This document shows positions 27,840 to 36,998 of a DNA stretch of 64,000 nt, piece by piece. A program made the position numbers and the translations under genes. The notes beneath the pieces were generated by a model that was given only the letters and a program-made list of their open reading frames with translations, did not search any database and had not been told where the DNA came from. The stretch is from DASZTV01 sp035547515. GTDB taxonomy: Bacteria > Actinomycetota > Actinomycetes > JAFAQI01. Position 1 is the first letter of the stretch. Each line of letters opens with the position of its first letter. The stretch is taken from positions 59,002 through 123,001 of the forward strand of contig DASZUS010000071.1 in the NCBI GenBank assembly GCA_035547515.1, in the 5' to 3' direction.

Positions 27840-29429
27840 GTGCGCGGCGTCCGCATGCCCACCGTTGCGGTCGTCGCGGCTCTGGTGGCGGCGACTGGCG
27901 GCTCGGCGTACGTCGCGCATCGGGCGAACCGCGTCGAAGATCGTCGGCTGCTCTCCGAACGCGCCTCCGAGATCGCGCTGATCCTCACCTCGGACTTCGC
28001 CGGGCTGCAGACCCAGGTCACCACGATGGCGGCCGAAACCGCGCTCAACGGAGCCGACCCGCGGGCCTTCCGTACCGCGTCAGCGGCGCTCGCCCCCGCG
28101 TCGGGAGGCTTCGCCACCACGACTGCTCTGGTCCGGGTCGGCCGGCCTGGCGGCTCGGTGCGATACCTCGTGAAGACCGGCCCGCTCGATGCCACCTCCG
28201 CCGCGCCACTGGCCGACCTGATGCGCCGAGCGGCGGCTGCCGGCTCGGCGGGAGCCACCTCGCTCGTGCTCGGAACCGGAACGAGCCGGGTCCTCGGCCT
28301 CGCGCACGCGGTCGGAGTTGGCCACCTGGTGGTCTACGAGCAGCTGCCGCTCGACCTGGAGGCGGCGGCCTCCGAGGCGAGCACGAGCGCGCCGTTCCGG
28401 GAGCTGGACGTCGCGCTGTACGCCGCTGCCACCCGTGACCCCGATGCCCTGATCCTGAGCATCAACGGCCCGCCGCCGCGCGGCGACGACGTGGCGACGG
28501 CGACCGCGCCGTTCGGGGCAGACACCTGGCTCGTTGCCACCCGCGCGACGAGCTCGCTCACCGGGGCGCTCGCCGCCGACGAGTGGTGGTTGATCCTGGT
28601 CACCGGGTTGTTCCTCACCGGCGTGCTCGGCTTCCTCGTCGAGACCCTGCTGCGGCGGCGTGACTACGCGCTCGCGCTCGTCGCGGAGCGCACCGAGGAG
28701 CTGCAGGCCTCCGTGCGCGAGCTCGAGGAGGCACAGGGCAAGCTCGTCCAGGCCACCCGGCTCGCCGCGATCGGGCAGCTCGCCTCCGCAATCGGGCATG
28801 AGCTTCGCAACCCGCTCGGTGTGATCACCAACGCGCACTACCTGCTGCGGACGGCGGTGGAGCGTCCCGACGGGAAAGCTGACGTCCTCCGACATCTGGA
28901 CACCGCCGAGCGCGAGGTCGGTGCCGCCACGCTGATCGTGTCCGATCTCCTCGACTACGCCCGGGCACGGGCACCGGTCACGTCGCCGGTCGACGTTCTC
29001 GACCTCATCGACGAAGTGCAGTCGGTCATGCCGCCACCGCCCGACGTGCATGTCGAGCGCAGCGACCCCGCGAGTGCCCCGAGCGTGCTCGCGGACCGCG
29101 ACCAGCTCCGTCAGGTGCTGCTGAACCTGCTCTCGAATGCCTATGAGGCGATGCCGGAGGGCGGGCGGGTCACTATTGCAGTGACCTCGGACGAGCGCAC
29201 CGTGAGCATTGCCGTCACCGACACCGGCATCGGAATGGATGAGCAGACCCAGGCGCAGATCTTCGAGCCGTTCTTCACCCAGAAGGTGCGCGGCATCGGT
29301 CTGGGCTTGTCGGTCACCAAGCGCATCGTCGAGACTCATCGGGGCACGATCCGGATTGTCAGCGCGCTTGGCGCGGGTACGACGTTCACGGTGGGGCTTC
29401 CGGCGGCCGGAGCGGAGGAGGCGACATGA
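27840..29429 (+). CDS. Sensor histidine kinase
   Basis: 529 residues. One membrane helix near the N terminus (about 6-25), an extracytoplasmic sensor of about 220 residues, a second helix (about 252-272), a coiled coil, then HisKA with H320 in AIGHELRNPLG and a HATPase domain with LLNLLSNAYEAM, DTGIGMDE and GIGLGLSV boxes. The sensor domain is not a recognised family. Start is one of three consecutive GTGs (27834, 27837, 27840); 27840 has GGGGAGG at suitable distance. It overlaps the following REC gene by ATGA and is divergent from the REC-GGDEF-EAL gene, a likely phospho-target. Confidence 0.9.
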   Translation: MRGVRMPTVAVVAALVAATGGSAYVAHRANRVEDRRLLSERASEIALILTSDFAGLQTQVTTMAAETALNGADPRAFRTASAALAPASGGFATTTALVRVGRPGGSVRYLVKTGPLDATSAAPLADLMRRAAAAGSAGATSLVLGTGTSRVLGLAHAVGVGHLVVYEQLPLDLEAAASEASTSAPFRELDVALYAAATRDPDALILSINGPPPRGDDVATATAPFGADTWLVATRATSSLTGALAADEWWLILVTGLFLTGVLGFLVETLLRRRDYALALVAERTEELQASVRELEEAQGKLVQATRLAAIGQLASAIGHELRNPLGVITNAHYLLRTAVERPDGKADVLRHLDTAEREVGAATLIVSDLLDYARARAPVTSPVDVLDLIDEVQSVMPPPPDVHVERSDPASAPSVLADRDQLRQVLLNLLSNAYEAMPEGGRVTIAVTSDERTVSIAVTDTGIGMDEQTQAQIFEPFFTQKVRGIGLGLSVTKRIVETHRGTIRIVSALGAGTTFTVGLPAAGAEEAT

Positions 29430-29788
29430 GCCGATCGGTCCTGGTCGTCGACGACGAGGCCGGGATGCGGGAGACCTTGGTCGACATCCTCACCAGCGCC
29501 GGCTACACCGTGACGCCCGCCGAGGACGGCGCCGCGGCGCTGCAGATGGCCAGGGCGCAGCCCTATGACGTGATCATCATGGACATCCGGATGCCCGCGA
29601 TGACCGGCGTCGAGGTGCTCGCGTCGCTCGAGCACCCGCCCCCGCAGGTCGTCCTGATGACCGGCTATGCGGTCGACGAGCAGCTGCGGCAGGCACGCGA
29701 GAACAACGCTTTCGCGATCATGCAGAAGCCGTTCCAGGTGCCGTACCTGCTGCGCATCGTCGAGGCGGCTGCCAACAGCGCCGCCTGA
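29426..29788 (+). CDS. REC-only response regulator
   Basis: 120 residues comprising just a receiver domain: acidic pocket VVDDE (8-11), phospho-acceptor D53 in IIMDIRMP, the conserved Thr in LMTGYA and Lys in MQKPFQ. No output domain, so it signals by protein contact, like CheY or Spo0F, and may shuttle phosphate between the overlapping kinase gene product and the REC-GGDEF protein encoded divergently. Confidence 0.92.
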   Translation: MSRSVLVVDDEAGMRETLVDILTSAGYTVTPAEDGAAALQMARAQPYDVIIMDIRMPAMTGVEVLASLEHPPPQVVLMTGYAVDEQLRQARENNAFAIMQKPFQVPYLLRIVEAAANSAA

Positions 29789-29797
29789 CGAGCGCGG

Positions 29798-32191
29798 CTA
29801 GTAGCCGACGATCAGGCCGTCGACGCCCGCGTTCGCGGCGTACGCCGCGCTGCCCTTGCGCGTGCCGCCGACGACGGTCAGCTTGAAGGTGCGCGACTGG
29901 CGGGTGCCGCTGTCGAAGATGTCCACGACCTTCGTGCCCGGGGTGGGGGAGTAGAGGTTCAGGGTCTTCAGGCCGAAGCCGTTCCACGACACCCGCAGCA
30001 GACCGAAGCTCGGCCCGGTCGGCACCATCAGGCGGTAGGTCGTGCCCTTCGCCGTGACGGTCGCGTAGGAGTTCCGGCTGTCGCTGATGTTGGCCGTGCC
30101 CGCGTAGTAGCGAGCCGCGGACGAGCGATGCCACGCGCCGCTGAACTTGAAGGCCTTGTCGTCGAGCGGGACCGCGATCGCTGCGGTGGCCGGATCCGAC
30201 TTCTCGCCCGTGACATCCGAGGACACGACGCTGATCTGGTACGTCGCGCCGGGAACCGCGCGGAAGGTGTAGCTGCCGCTCGCCGGCGCCGTGGCATTGG
30301 CGTAGCTCGGGCTCGTCGCGCCGTCGCGCTTGATGGTGACGAAGGCGTTGCCCAGCGCGATGCCGCTCGATGACATCGTGGACGTCCACGCCGCGGTGAC
30401 CTGGTTGGCCTGGGTCGGGCTGGAGGGCTTCGCGAGCGTGAGGGCGGCGGTGGTCTTCGGCGGCAGCACCGGTGCGGCCGCGAACAGGTACTTCCCGACC
30501 GCGGGCCACAGCGGCGCGCCGAGCCCGGTGACCGTGTCGTAGCCGACGCCGGCGTTCACCGACGGGTCGTTGAGGGCGTCGGTGGCCGCGCCGTTGGAGC
30601 CCTGGGTGATGTCGCGGTAGGCGCCGACGTTCGCGGCGTACGCGTCGTAGAGGCCGGCGTGGATGTCGCCCAGGCCAGTGGTCGCGCCGTGCGCTGCGAG
30701 CACGTTGGTGAACAGCGCAGCTGACACCGGAGTGGCGAGGCTCGTGCCGCCGAGCTGCATGTAGGCCGGGCCGCTGATGGCGGTGTCGCTCGGGTCCGTC
30801 GTGTAGATGCGGAATCCGGTAGCCGGGTCACCGTCGGCGCTGATGTCCGGCACCATCCGCCGCACGGAGGACGCGAACGGCGAGTTGGTGATCTTGGACT
30901 GGTAGGCCGGCTTGGCGAAGATCGCAGAGGCACCGCCGCCGCTCCCGCCGGTGCCGTTCACGCAGCTGGTCCGGGTCGAGCAGCTCCATGCCTGTTCCGC
31001 CCAGTTCGTGCCGTTGTTCGGCGCGCTCGTGCCGCCCGTCGGCAGGAGGTTGGTCCCTCCGACCGCGACCGCCTCCGGCGAAGACGCGGGGTAGTCGACG
31101 TCGGACGACAAGCCCTTGCAGCCGTCGTAGATGCCCTGGTCGCCCGATGAGCTGAAGATCGTCACGCCGGCCGCGAGCACGGACTGGAGGATCGGCTCCA
31201 TCGTGGCGATGGTCTGGCTCCCGGTGTCCGCCTCGCACACGCCCCATGAGCTCGAGACCGCGACGATGTGCGGGTCGCCGCCCTGGTAGGCGTGGGAGTC
31301 CTGCAGCACGTCGTCGACGATCTGCGAGAAGGCGTCCGCGACGCCCGCGTTGGTGTTGGGTGCGAAGTACGGGCGCTGGTGCGCGTAGGGATCGGTGCCG
31401 TAGAGCGCCTCCTGGTCGAGGTCGACCTCCTCGTCGCCGTTGTCGCTCTTGGTCGGCACCGGGACGCTCGCCTGGTCGACCGGAACCATCGTGAGGTCGC
31501 CCGACTGGCTGTACTGCGGGCCCGCGACATTGCCCGGCGTGTTCGCCCAGTTGATCAGGTCGCCCGGGTTCCATCCGGCCAGCTGGATCGTCGCGATCGT
31601 CAGCGTCGCCGCGGCGTCCTGGCCGCTGGTCGGCGGTGCGGCCGGTGCGGCGTAGGCGTTGCGGAAGTCGTTGCCGCCGAGGCAGTTGTCGCAGCTGTCG
31701 TCGTCAGCGTGGTAGGCGGCGGGCCCACCGGCCGTCGGGAACACCGCGCTCGCGACGCCGCGCAGCTGCGGCGGGAGGGTCGGGTAGGGGCCGGTGGCTG
31801 CTGCCTGCTCCGCGGCCGTCGCGTGGGCCGTGGCCGTGGCGTGCTCGCCGAACGCGTTCGTCACGGTCGAGCTCGGCGCAGTGGCCGAGACCGACCACGC
31901 GCTCTCGCCAGTGACGGTGAGGCCTTCGTCGCGCAGGGCGGCGACGGCCTGGGCGTGCTCTGCCGCCGTCGGCAGGAGCTGGCGCAGCGCCCGCATGCGC
32001 TGGGCGTGGGTGAGGCCGTGTGCCTCGGCGAGGCGCTGCAGCGCGGCGTTGTCAGGGCCCTTGAGGAAGACGGTGACGCCGGTAGCCGGCCCGGCCGGCG
32101 TGGCAGCGACAGCCGGGGCGATCGTCGCTGCGGTGCCGGCCACGACGACGGTGGCGACCGCGAGCCGCGCGGCAGTGGTCCATCGCTGCAT
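29798..32191 (-). CDS. Secreted S53 family protease (sedolisin/kumamolisin-like)
   Basis: 797 residues. Sec signal peptide at about 1-29 (RLAVATVVVAGTAATIAPAVA), an activation propeptide (to about 170) and the subtilisin-fold sedolisin domain with the catalytic Glu/Asp pair in EEVDLDQEALYG, the oxyanion Asp in SSSGDQG and the nucleophile Ser in GGTSLATP. The calcium site near YRDITQGSNG is present. After about residue 570 come a fibronectin-III-like segment and a final beta domain ending DGLIVGY, perhaps for substrate or wall binding. Acidic-pH extracellular protein degradation is the expected role. ATG 32191 has AGGAAGAGGA. Confidence 0.93.
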   Translation of the reverse strand: MQRWTTAARLAVATVVVAGTAATIAPAVAATPAGPATGVTVFLKGPDNAALQRLAEAHGLTHAQRMRALRQLLPTAAEHAQAVAALRDEGLTVTGESAWSVSATAPSSTVTNAFGEHATATAHATAAEQAAATGPYPTLPPQLRGVASAVFPTAGGPAAYHADDDSCDNCLGGNDFRNAYAAPAAPPTSGQDAAATLTIATIQLAGWNPGDLINWANTPGNVAGPQYSQSGDLTMVPVDQASVPVPTKSDNGDEEVDLDQEALYGTDPYAHQRPYFAPNTNAGVADAFSQIVDDVLQDSHAYQGGDPHIVAVSSSWGVCEADTGSQTIATMEPILQSVLAAGVTIFSSSGDQGIYDGCKGLSSDVDYPASSPEAVAVGGTNLLPTGGTSAPNNGTNWAEQAWSCSTRTSCVNGTGGSGGGASAIFAKPAYQSKITNSPFASSVRRMVPDISADGDPATGFRIYTTDPSDTAISGPAYMQLGGTSLATPVSAALFTNVLAAHGATTGLGDIHAGLYDAYAANVGAYRDITQGSNGAATDALNDPSVNAGVGYDTVTGLGAPLWPAVGKYLFAAAPVLPPKTTAALTLAKPSSPTQANQVTAAWTSTMSSSGIALGNAFVTIKRDGATSPSYANATAPASGSYTFRAVPGATYQISVVSSDVTGEKSDPATAAIAVPLDDKAFKFSGAWHRSSAARYYAGTANISDSRNSYATVTAKGTTYRLMVPTGPSFGLLRVSWNGFGLKTLNLYSPTPGTKVVDIFDSGTRQSRTFKLTVVGGTRKGSAAYAANAGVDGLIVGY

Positions 32192-32283
32192 GTGGTGCGT
32201 CCTCTTCCTGTGATGCGCCTCTTCAGTAGTGCTCGGCAGCAACCAGGCTCGGCTGGAGTGCTCGCGGCTAGCGCAAATCGCGC

Positions 32284-33186
32284 CTAGCTGACCGGGTCGA
32301 AGCGCTCCAGCGCCGCGATCCGCAGGCTCGGAGCGGCCTGCAGATGAACGACGAACATCCCCGCCTTGCGAAGCGTCAGGTCCTCAGGCGGCTTGGTGCC
32401 CAGCGTGGTGCATACCGCTTGCATCAGGCCGGGGATCGTCCTGCGCTGCGTGCACACGGCAGATGCCACCTGTGAACCGAGCAGCTCGATCAGCCGCTCG
32501 GCGGCTAGATCGGGCTGCTGGGCGTAGCCGGCCTCCGACAGCAGCGGCTCGCTTTCGACAGTGAGCCTGGCGACTGCGGCGTACGGCCCGATCGTCTCCA
32601 GGCATCGCAACACGTCCGCCGACAGCACCCGCTGGATGTCGTAGGACGCCAGCAGCGGGACGAGCGCCTCCGCCTGGTCGTCACCGAGCGCATCGAGCGG
32701 CCGCTCCCGGTCGTCGCCCGCCCAGCTGCTGCGCTCGCCGGCGCTGGCGTGGCGCACGATCAGGCACGGCCAGGTCGACACCGACGCCTTGGTGACCCCG
32801 CGCACGACCTTCTGGTCGCGGTCGGGCAGCAAGTGACGCTGCGCCTCGCGAGGAGGCAGCCACATCAGCTGGTCCACCTCGTCGTTGGGCACGAAGTCCC
32901 CGCCGGCGACCCGCATCGCCCAGTAGCGGACCCGCTTCGGGCTGCCGTCCTTGAGGTAGTGGATCTCACCGAGCGGCCGGCCCGGCGTACCGACGTGACC
33001 GGTCTCTTCCTGGACCTCGCGGATCGCGCCGATCACCGGGTGCTCGCCTGAGTTCAGCTTGCCCTTCGGGATCGACCAGTCGTCGTACTTCGGCCGATGG
33101 ACCAGCGCGACCTCGATCCCCGAGCCGCCCGCGGCGGGCCGCCACAGCACGCCCCCGGCGGCCTCGATGACTTTCTCGGGCGACAT
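32284..33186 (-). CDS. mutT1: Nudix hydrolase - histidine phosphatase fusion (MutT1 type)
   Basis: 300 residues. The N-terminal Nudix domain has the full box G42x5E48x7R56E57VxE60E61xG63 (in GKLNSGE...REVQEETG). The C-terminal half is a histidine-phosphatase domain starting at VRHASAGERSSW. This two-domain layout is that of mycobacterial MutT1 (Rv2985), which clears 8-oxo-dGTP and dinucleoside polyphosphates. The second half is divergent: its second catalytic His is not obvious. It lies beside ppk as in mycobacteria. Confidence 0.9.
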   Translation of the reverse strand: MSPEKVIEAAGGVLWRPAAGGSGIEVALVHRPKYDDWSIPKGKLNSGEHPVIGAIREVQEETGHVGTPGRPLGEIHYLKDGSPKRVRYWAMRVAGGDFVPNDEVDQLMWLPPREAQRHLLPDRDQKVVRGVTKASVSTWPCLIVRHASAGERSSWAGDDRERPLDALGDDQAEALVPLLASYDIQRVLSADVLRCLETIGPYAAVARLTVESEPLLSEAGYAQQPDLAAERLIELLGSQVASAVCTQRRTIPGLMQAVCTTLGTKPPEDLTLRKAGMFVVHLQAAPSLRIAALERFDPVS

Positions 33187-33223
33187 GAGGACACCATCTT
33201 GCCTGAGGCCCGTGCCCCGGCCC

Positions 33224-34774
33224 TCAGGAGGCCGTGAGCCAGTCCAGGCTGTCCGACTTGACTGCCGACTTCCACTGCTTGGTGAACCTCTGCCGGGCCG
33301 CGGCGGCGGCCTCGCTCTGGCGCGCGTGCAGGAGGCCGAGGGTGAAGGCGATCGTGGTCCCGCCGCGTGCGGTGGCGAGTGACTTCAGCAGCTCCCCGGC
33401 GACCGCGGCATCCTGGTTCTCACCCAGGCTGTCCTGCAGTCCCGCGGCAATCTTGGCAAGCCGCTGGGCGGGCTTCCCGAACATCGGTGCCGCGGCTTCA
33501 CAGGAGTAGCGCAGCCGTTTCGCGTCGATCCGCACCTTGTGCCAGGTGTGGGAGTCCGCATCACCGGCCTCGAGCCGTTTCACTCCGTCGCTGACGTCCT
33601 TCCAGCACGCGCGGATCAGCCGGGGCACCGCCTTGCCGGTCGGACGTTCGCCGGCAGGGGAGGTGAACGGCTCCCACGCCGCGTCGACCAGGCGCTCGAG
33701 CAGGACGACGTAGCGCTCGCTGGACAGCGCCTGGTCGATGCTGGCCCGGCCTGCCTCGAGGTTGCCTTGCAGCACCTGTTGCAGCCGGGCGCGGACCGGG
33801 CCGACGACGAGATCCCCGGGAAGCGCGTCCACATCGCGCATCAGTCGCTCGAGCAGCACCTCGTTGTCGCGCGTTGTGCTCAGCGCGTCGGCGAGCCAGG
33901 CAAGCTCCTCGCGCAGCGAGCCGGCCCAGCCCGGGTCCAGCAACGGGCGGAAGGTCTTCAGGATGCTGCGCAGCCGCCGTGCGGTGACCCGCATCTGGTG
34001 AGCGGCGTCCTCGGCGTCGCGGCGTACGCCGGTGTCGAGCGCGATGAGGCGGCGTACGTCGCGGCGAAGCATGTCGCGCACCGCGCAACGTGCGGGCTCG
34101 TCCAGAGCGACCTTGCCCGGCAGCGGCGGGTCGGGCTCAGAGCTGGCCTGAGGCCCGAGCGCCCGGACCACCTTCGGCACGAACTCGCCGCCCACCGCCC
34201 CGCTGGCGCGTAGCAGGTTGCCGACGCCCTCGATGGCGGCGACGCCGCCGCCGCGGTCCTCGACCTCGATCTCGCGGAACCGGCCGGCGACGTGGCCGGA
34301 GCTGACGACCGAGACGAGGTCGTCGGTCAGCTCGACCAGGGGAGCGCCGGCGGCGTCGCGCAGGACGTACGCCGTACGGTCGGTGACGAGAGTGGCCACA
34401 GGGCCGAGGACGGCGGTGCGCGACCACGGCAAGACCAGCGCCCGCAGCTGCGCGGGGATCGACTCGCCGGAGCCCTCGACGCGCACCTCCTCGCGGCTGA
34501 CGGCGCTGGCATCGGGAACCGCACGGACCTCGCCCACGGGAAGCTTGAGGTGCCACCCGTCCTTGCTCGGGCCTTCGCCGTCTCGGTGGCGAAGTGTGAT
34601 GCCTTCGCGGGCGAGCCGGAGGTCGCTGGTGTCCCAGTAGACGGCGCGAAGCTGGTGCGTGATCGCTTCGTCGACCGACGCCGCGCCGGTGCGCGAATCC
34701 AGCAAGTCGGGGATCTCGAAGGGAGGGTGAACCCGGAACTTCGCCTCGACCTCCAATGCCGAGCTGGCGCTCAC
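33224..34774 (-). CDS. CYTH and CHAD domain protein
   Basis: 516 residues. N-terminal CYTH domain (about 1-205) with the ExExK signature EVEAKF and many inward charged residues, a tunnel fold that handles triphosphates and long polyphosphate; C-terminal CHAD domain (about 230-510) with conserved His/Arg in AAHQMRVTARRLRSILKTF and WHKVRIDAKRLRYSCEA, known to bind polyphosphate granules. GTG 34774 overlaps the ppk stop by four bases, so it is co-translated with polyphosphate kinase and most likely acts on or coats polyphosphate. Confidence 0.94.
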   Translation of the reverse strand: MSASSALEVEAKFRVHPPFEIPDLLDSRTGAASVDEAITHQLRAVYWDTSDLRLAREGITLRHRDGEGPSKDGWHLKLPVGEVRAVPDASAVSREEVRVEGSGESIPAQLRALVLPWSRTAVLGPVATLVTDRTAYVLRDAAGAPLVELTDDLVSVVSSGHVAGRFREIEVEDRGGGVAAIEGVGNLLRASGAVGGEFVPKVVRALGPQASSEPDPPLPGKVALDEPARCAVRDMLRRDVRRLIALDTGVRRDAEDAAHQMRVTARRLRSILKTFRPLLDPGWAGSLREELAWLADALSTTRDNEVLLERLMRDVDALPGDLVVGPVRARLQQVLQGNLEAGRASIDQALSSERYVVLLERLVDAAWEPFTSPAGERPTGKAVPRLIRACWKDVSDGVKRLEAGDADSHTWHKVRIDAKRLRYSCEAAAPMFGKPAQRLAKIAAGLQDSLGENQDAAVAGELLKSLATARGGTTIAFTLGLLHARQSEAAAAARQRFTKQWKSAVKSDSLDWLTAS

Positions 34775-36960
34775 GAATGCGGCTCCGGTCGGGAGCTGTC
34801 GGCGCGGAGTGCGGCCGCCTCGAGCAGAGTCTGCTGGTAGTCGCGCAGCGGCACGCCGTCGGCGCCCGCCACGGCCCTGGTCCAGTTGCCCTCGACGTCG
34901 AGGCGCCACGAGGAGGTCGTCGGGTCGGTCGCGAAGGCCAGCAGCTCACCGAGCTCGGCTTTGATCTTCGGGTCGCGGATCTCGACCAGCGCCTCGACGC
35001 GACGGTCCAGGTTGCGGTGCATGATGTCGGCGCTGCCGATGAAGGTGCGCTGGTCGCCGCCGTTGACGAACTGGAACACCCGGGAGTGCTCCAGAAAGCG
35101 CCCCAGGATGCTGTGCACGGTGATCGAGTCGGACAGCCCCGGTACGCCGGGGCGAAGCGCGCACATGCCGCGTACGACGATCTTGATCGGCACACCCGCC
35201 ATCGAGGCGTCGTAGAGCGCGTCGACGACCAGCTCGTCGACCAGGCTGTTGAGCTTGAGCGTGATGCCGGCGGGCCGGCCCGCCTGGGCGTGAGCCGTCT
35301 CCTCGGCGATCAGCCGCAGCAGGCCCGGTCGCAGTGTGTCGGGTGCCACGAGCAGGGTGCGGTAGTCGCGGTGCTTGGTGTAGCCGGACAGGTGGTTGAA
35401 CAGGTCGGCGACGTCGGCGCCGATTACCGGGTCGACGGTGAGCAGGCCCAGGTCTTCGTACATCCGGGCGGTCTTCGGGTTGTAGTTCCCGGTGCCGATG
35501 TGGGTGTAGCGGCGAAGGCTGCCGTCGGCCTCCTGGCGGACCACCAAAGCCAGCTTGGCGTGGGTCTTGAGGCCGACCACGCCGTAGACGACATGGCAGC
35601 CCGCATGCTCCAGGGCGCGCGCCCACTTGATGTTGGCCTGCTCGTCGAAGCGGGCCTTGATCTCCACGACGACGAGCACCTGCTTGCCCGCCTCCGCGGC
35701 GTCGATCAGCGCGTCCACGAGAGGCGAGTCGCCGCTGGTGCGATACAGGGTCTGCTTGATGGCGAGCACCGACGGGTCGGCCGCTGCCTGCTCGACGAAT
35801 GCCTGCACGCTCGTGGTGAACGAGTCGTAGGGATGGTGCAGCAGGATGTCTCCGCTGCGCATCGCGGAGAACACGTCCGCTGCCGCCTTCGCGTCTCCTC
35901 CGCTACGCAGCCGTGGATGGGTCAGCGGCGGGCTCACCTCGTACTTCAGACCCGGCAGGTCGAGGTCGGCGATCGCCCATAGGCCGCCGAGATCGAGCGG
36001 GCCCTTGACCCGGTAGATCTGCTTCTGGTGGATCTCGAGCTCGCGCACCAGCAGGTCGAGCACCTTGTCGCTGATGTCCGCGGCGACCTCGAGCCGCACG
36101 GCGGGCCCGAACCGCCTGCGCACCAGCTCACGCTCCAGCGCTTGCAGCAGGTTGTCGACGTCGTCCTCTTCAACGGTGAGGTCCTCGTTGCGGGTGACCC
36201 GGAACACCGAGGTCTCGATGACGTCGAGACCAGGGAAGAGCTCGGGTACGTGGGCTGCGATCACGTCCTCGAGGAGCACGAACTTCCGCTCGCCGACCGA
36301 GACGTAGCGCGACAGCACCGGCGGGACCTTCACACGGGCGAAGTGCTCGCGGCCGTTCTCGCGGTCGCGGACGACGACGGCGAGGTTCAGGGACAGGCCG
36401 GAGATGTAGGGGAACGGGTGCGCCGGGTCGACCGCAAGCGGCGTCAACACCGGGAACACGTGGTCGACGAACAGGGCGTCGGCGGTCTTCTGCTCCTCGT
36501 CGTCGAGTGCGTCGTAGCGCTCGATCCGAATGTTCTCCGCGCGCAGCGCCGGCAGCAGATCGTCGGTGAACATCGCGTCGTGGCGGGCGACCAGGTCGTG
36601 AGCCCGGTCGGCGATCAGGTCGAGCTGCTCGCGCGGTGAGAGGCCGGCCGGCGTCGTGACGCCGATGCCGGTCGCATGCCGCCGCTGCAGGCCCGCGACG
36701 CGCACCATGAAGAACTCGTCGAGGTTGCTCGCGAAGATCGCCGTGAACTTGGTGCGCTCGAGCAGCGGGATCGAGTGGTCCTCGGCCAGCTCGAGCACTC
36801 TCGCGTTGAAGTCGAGCCAGCTGCTCTCGCGGTCGATGAACCGGTCGGGATAGGCGGGCCGGTCGGTCCGCCCGGCCATGTGCCGGAGATCCTCGATCTC
36901 CTCCGCGAGCTCGTCGGCGTAGCGCGGTAGGTCGGGCGCGCTAGAGGTCGCAGTGCTCAC
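34771..36960 (-). CDS. ppk: Polyphosphate kinase 1
   Basis: 729 residues, typical PPK1 length. It reversibly transfers the terminal phosphate of ATP to polyphosphate. N-terminal RFIDRESSWLDFNARVLELA and FASNLDEFFMVRVAGL, the phospho-His region YTHIGTGNYNPKTARMYED, and the second His in SITVHSILGRFLEHSRVF are all present. GTG 36960 is the apparent start. First gene of the ppk - CYTH/CHAD - mutT1 row, a polyphosphate and nucleotide-pool module. Confidence 0.96.
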   Translation of the reverse strand: MSTATSSAPDLPRYADELAEEIEDLRHMAGRTDRPAYPDRFIDRESSWLDFNARVLELAEDHSIPLLERTKFTAIFASNLDEFFMVRVAGLQRRHATGIGVTTPAGLSPREQLDLIADRAHDLVARHDAMFTDDLLPALRAENIRIERYDALDDEEQKTADALFVDHVFPVLTPLAVDPAHPFPYISGLSLNLAVVVRDRENGREHFARVKVPPVLSRYVSVGERKFVLLEDVIAAHVPELFPGLDVIETSVFRVTRNEDLTVEEDDVDNLLQALERELVRRRFGPAVRLEVAADISDKVLDLLVRELEIHQKQIYRVKGPLDLGGLWAIADLDLPGLKYEVSPPLTHPRLRSGGDAKAAADVFSAMRSGDILLHHPYDSFTTSVQAFVEQAAADPSVLAIKQTLYRTSGDSPLVDALIDAAEAGKQVLVVVEIKARFDEQANIKWARALEHAGCHVVYGVVGLKTHAKLALVVRQEADGSLRRYTHIGTGNYNPKTARMYEDLGLLTVDPVIGADVADLFNHLSGYTKHRDYRTLLVAPDTLRPGLLRLIAEETAHAQAGRPAGITLKLNSLVDELVVDALYDASMAGVPIKIVVRGMCALRPGVPGLSDSITVHSILGRFLEHSRVFQFVNGGDQRTFIGSADIMHRNLDRRVEALVEIRDPKIKAELGELLAFATDPTTSSWRLDVEGNWTRAVAGADGVPLRDYQQTLLEAAALRADSSRPEPHS

Positions 36961-36998
36961 TGTTCAACTGTCGCGGTTGGAAGTGTCCGCTGTCGACC

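Noticed and set aside
28080..29339. A 419-residue minus-strand frame opposite the sensor kinase
   Set aside because: The kinase on the plus strand has intact H, N, D and G boxes; the antisense frame has biased composition and no motif.
34775..34909. Longer start for the CYTH-CHAD protein
   Set aside because: It would overlap the ppk coding sequence by 139 bases. GTG 34774 gives the GTGA coupling seen elsewhere and begins just before the ExExK motif.
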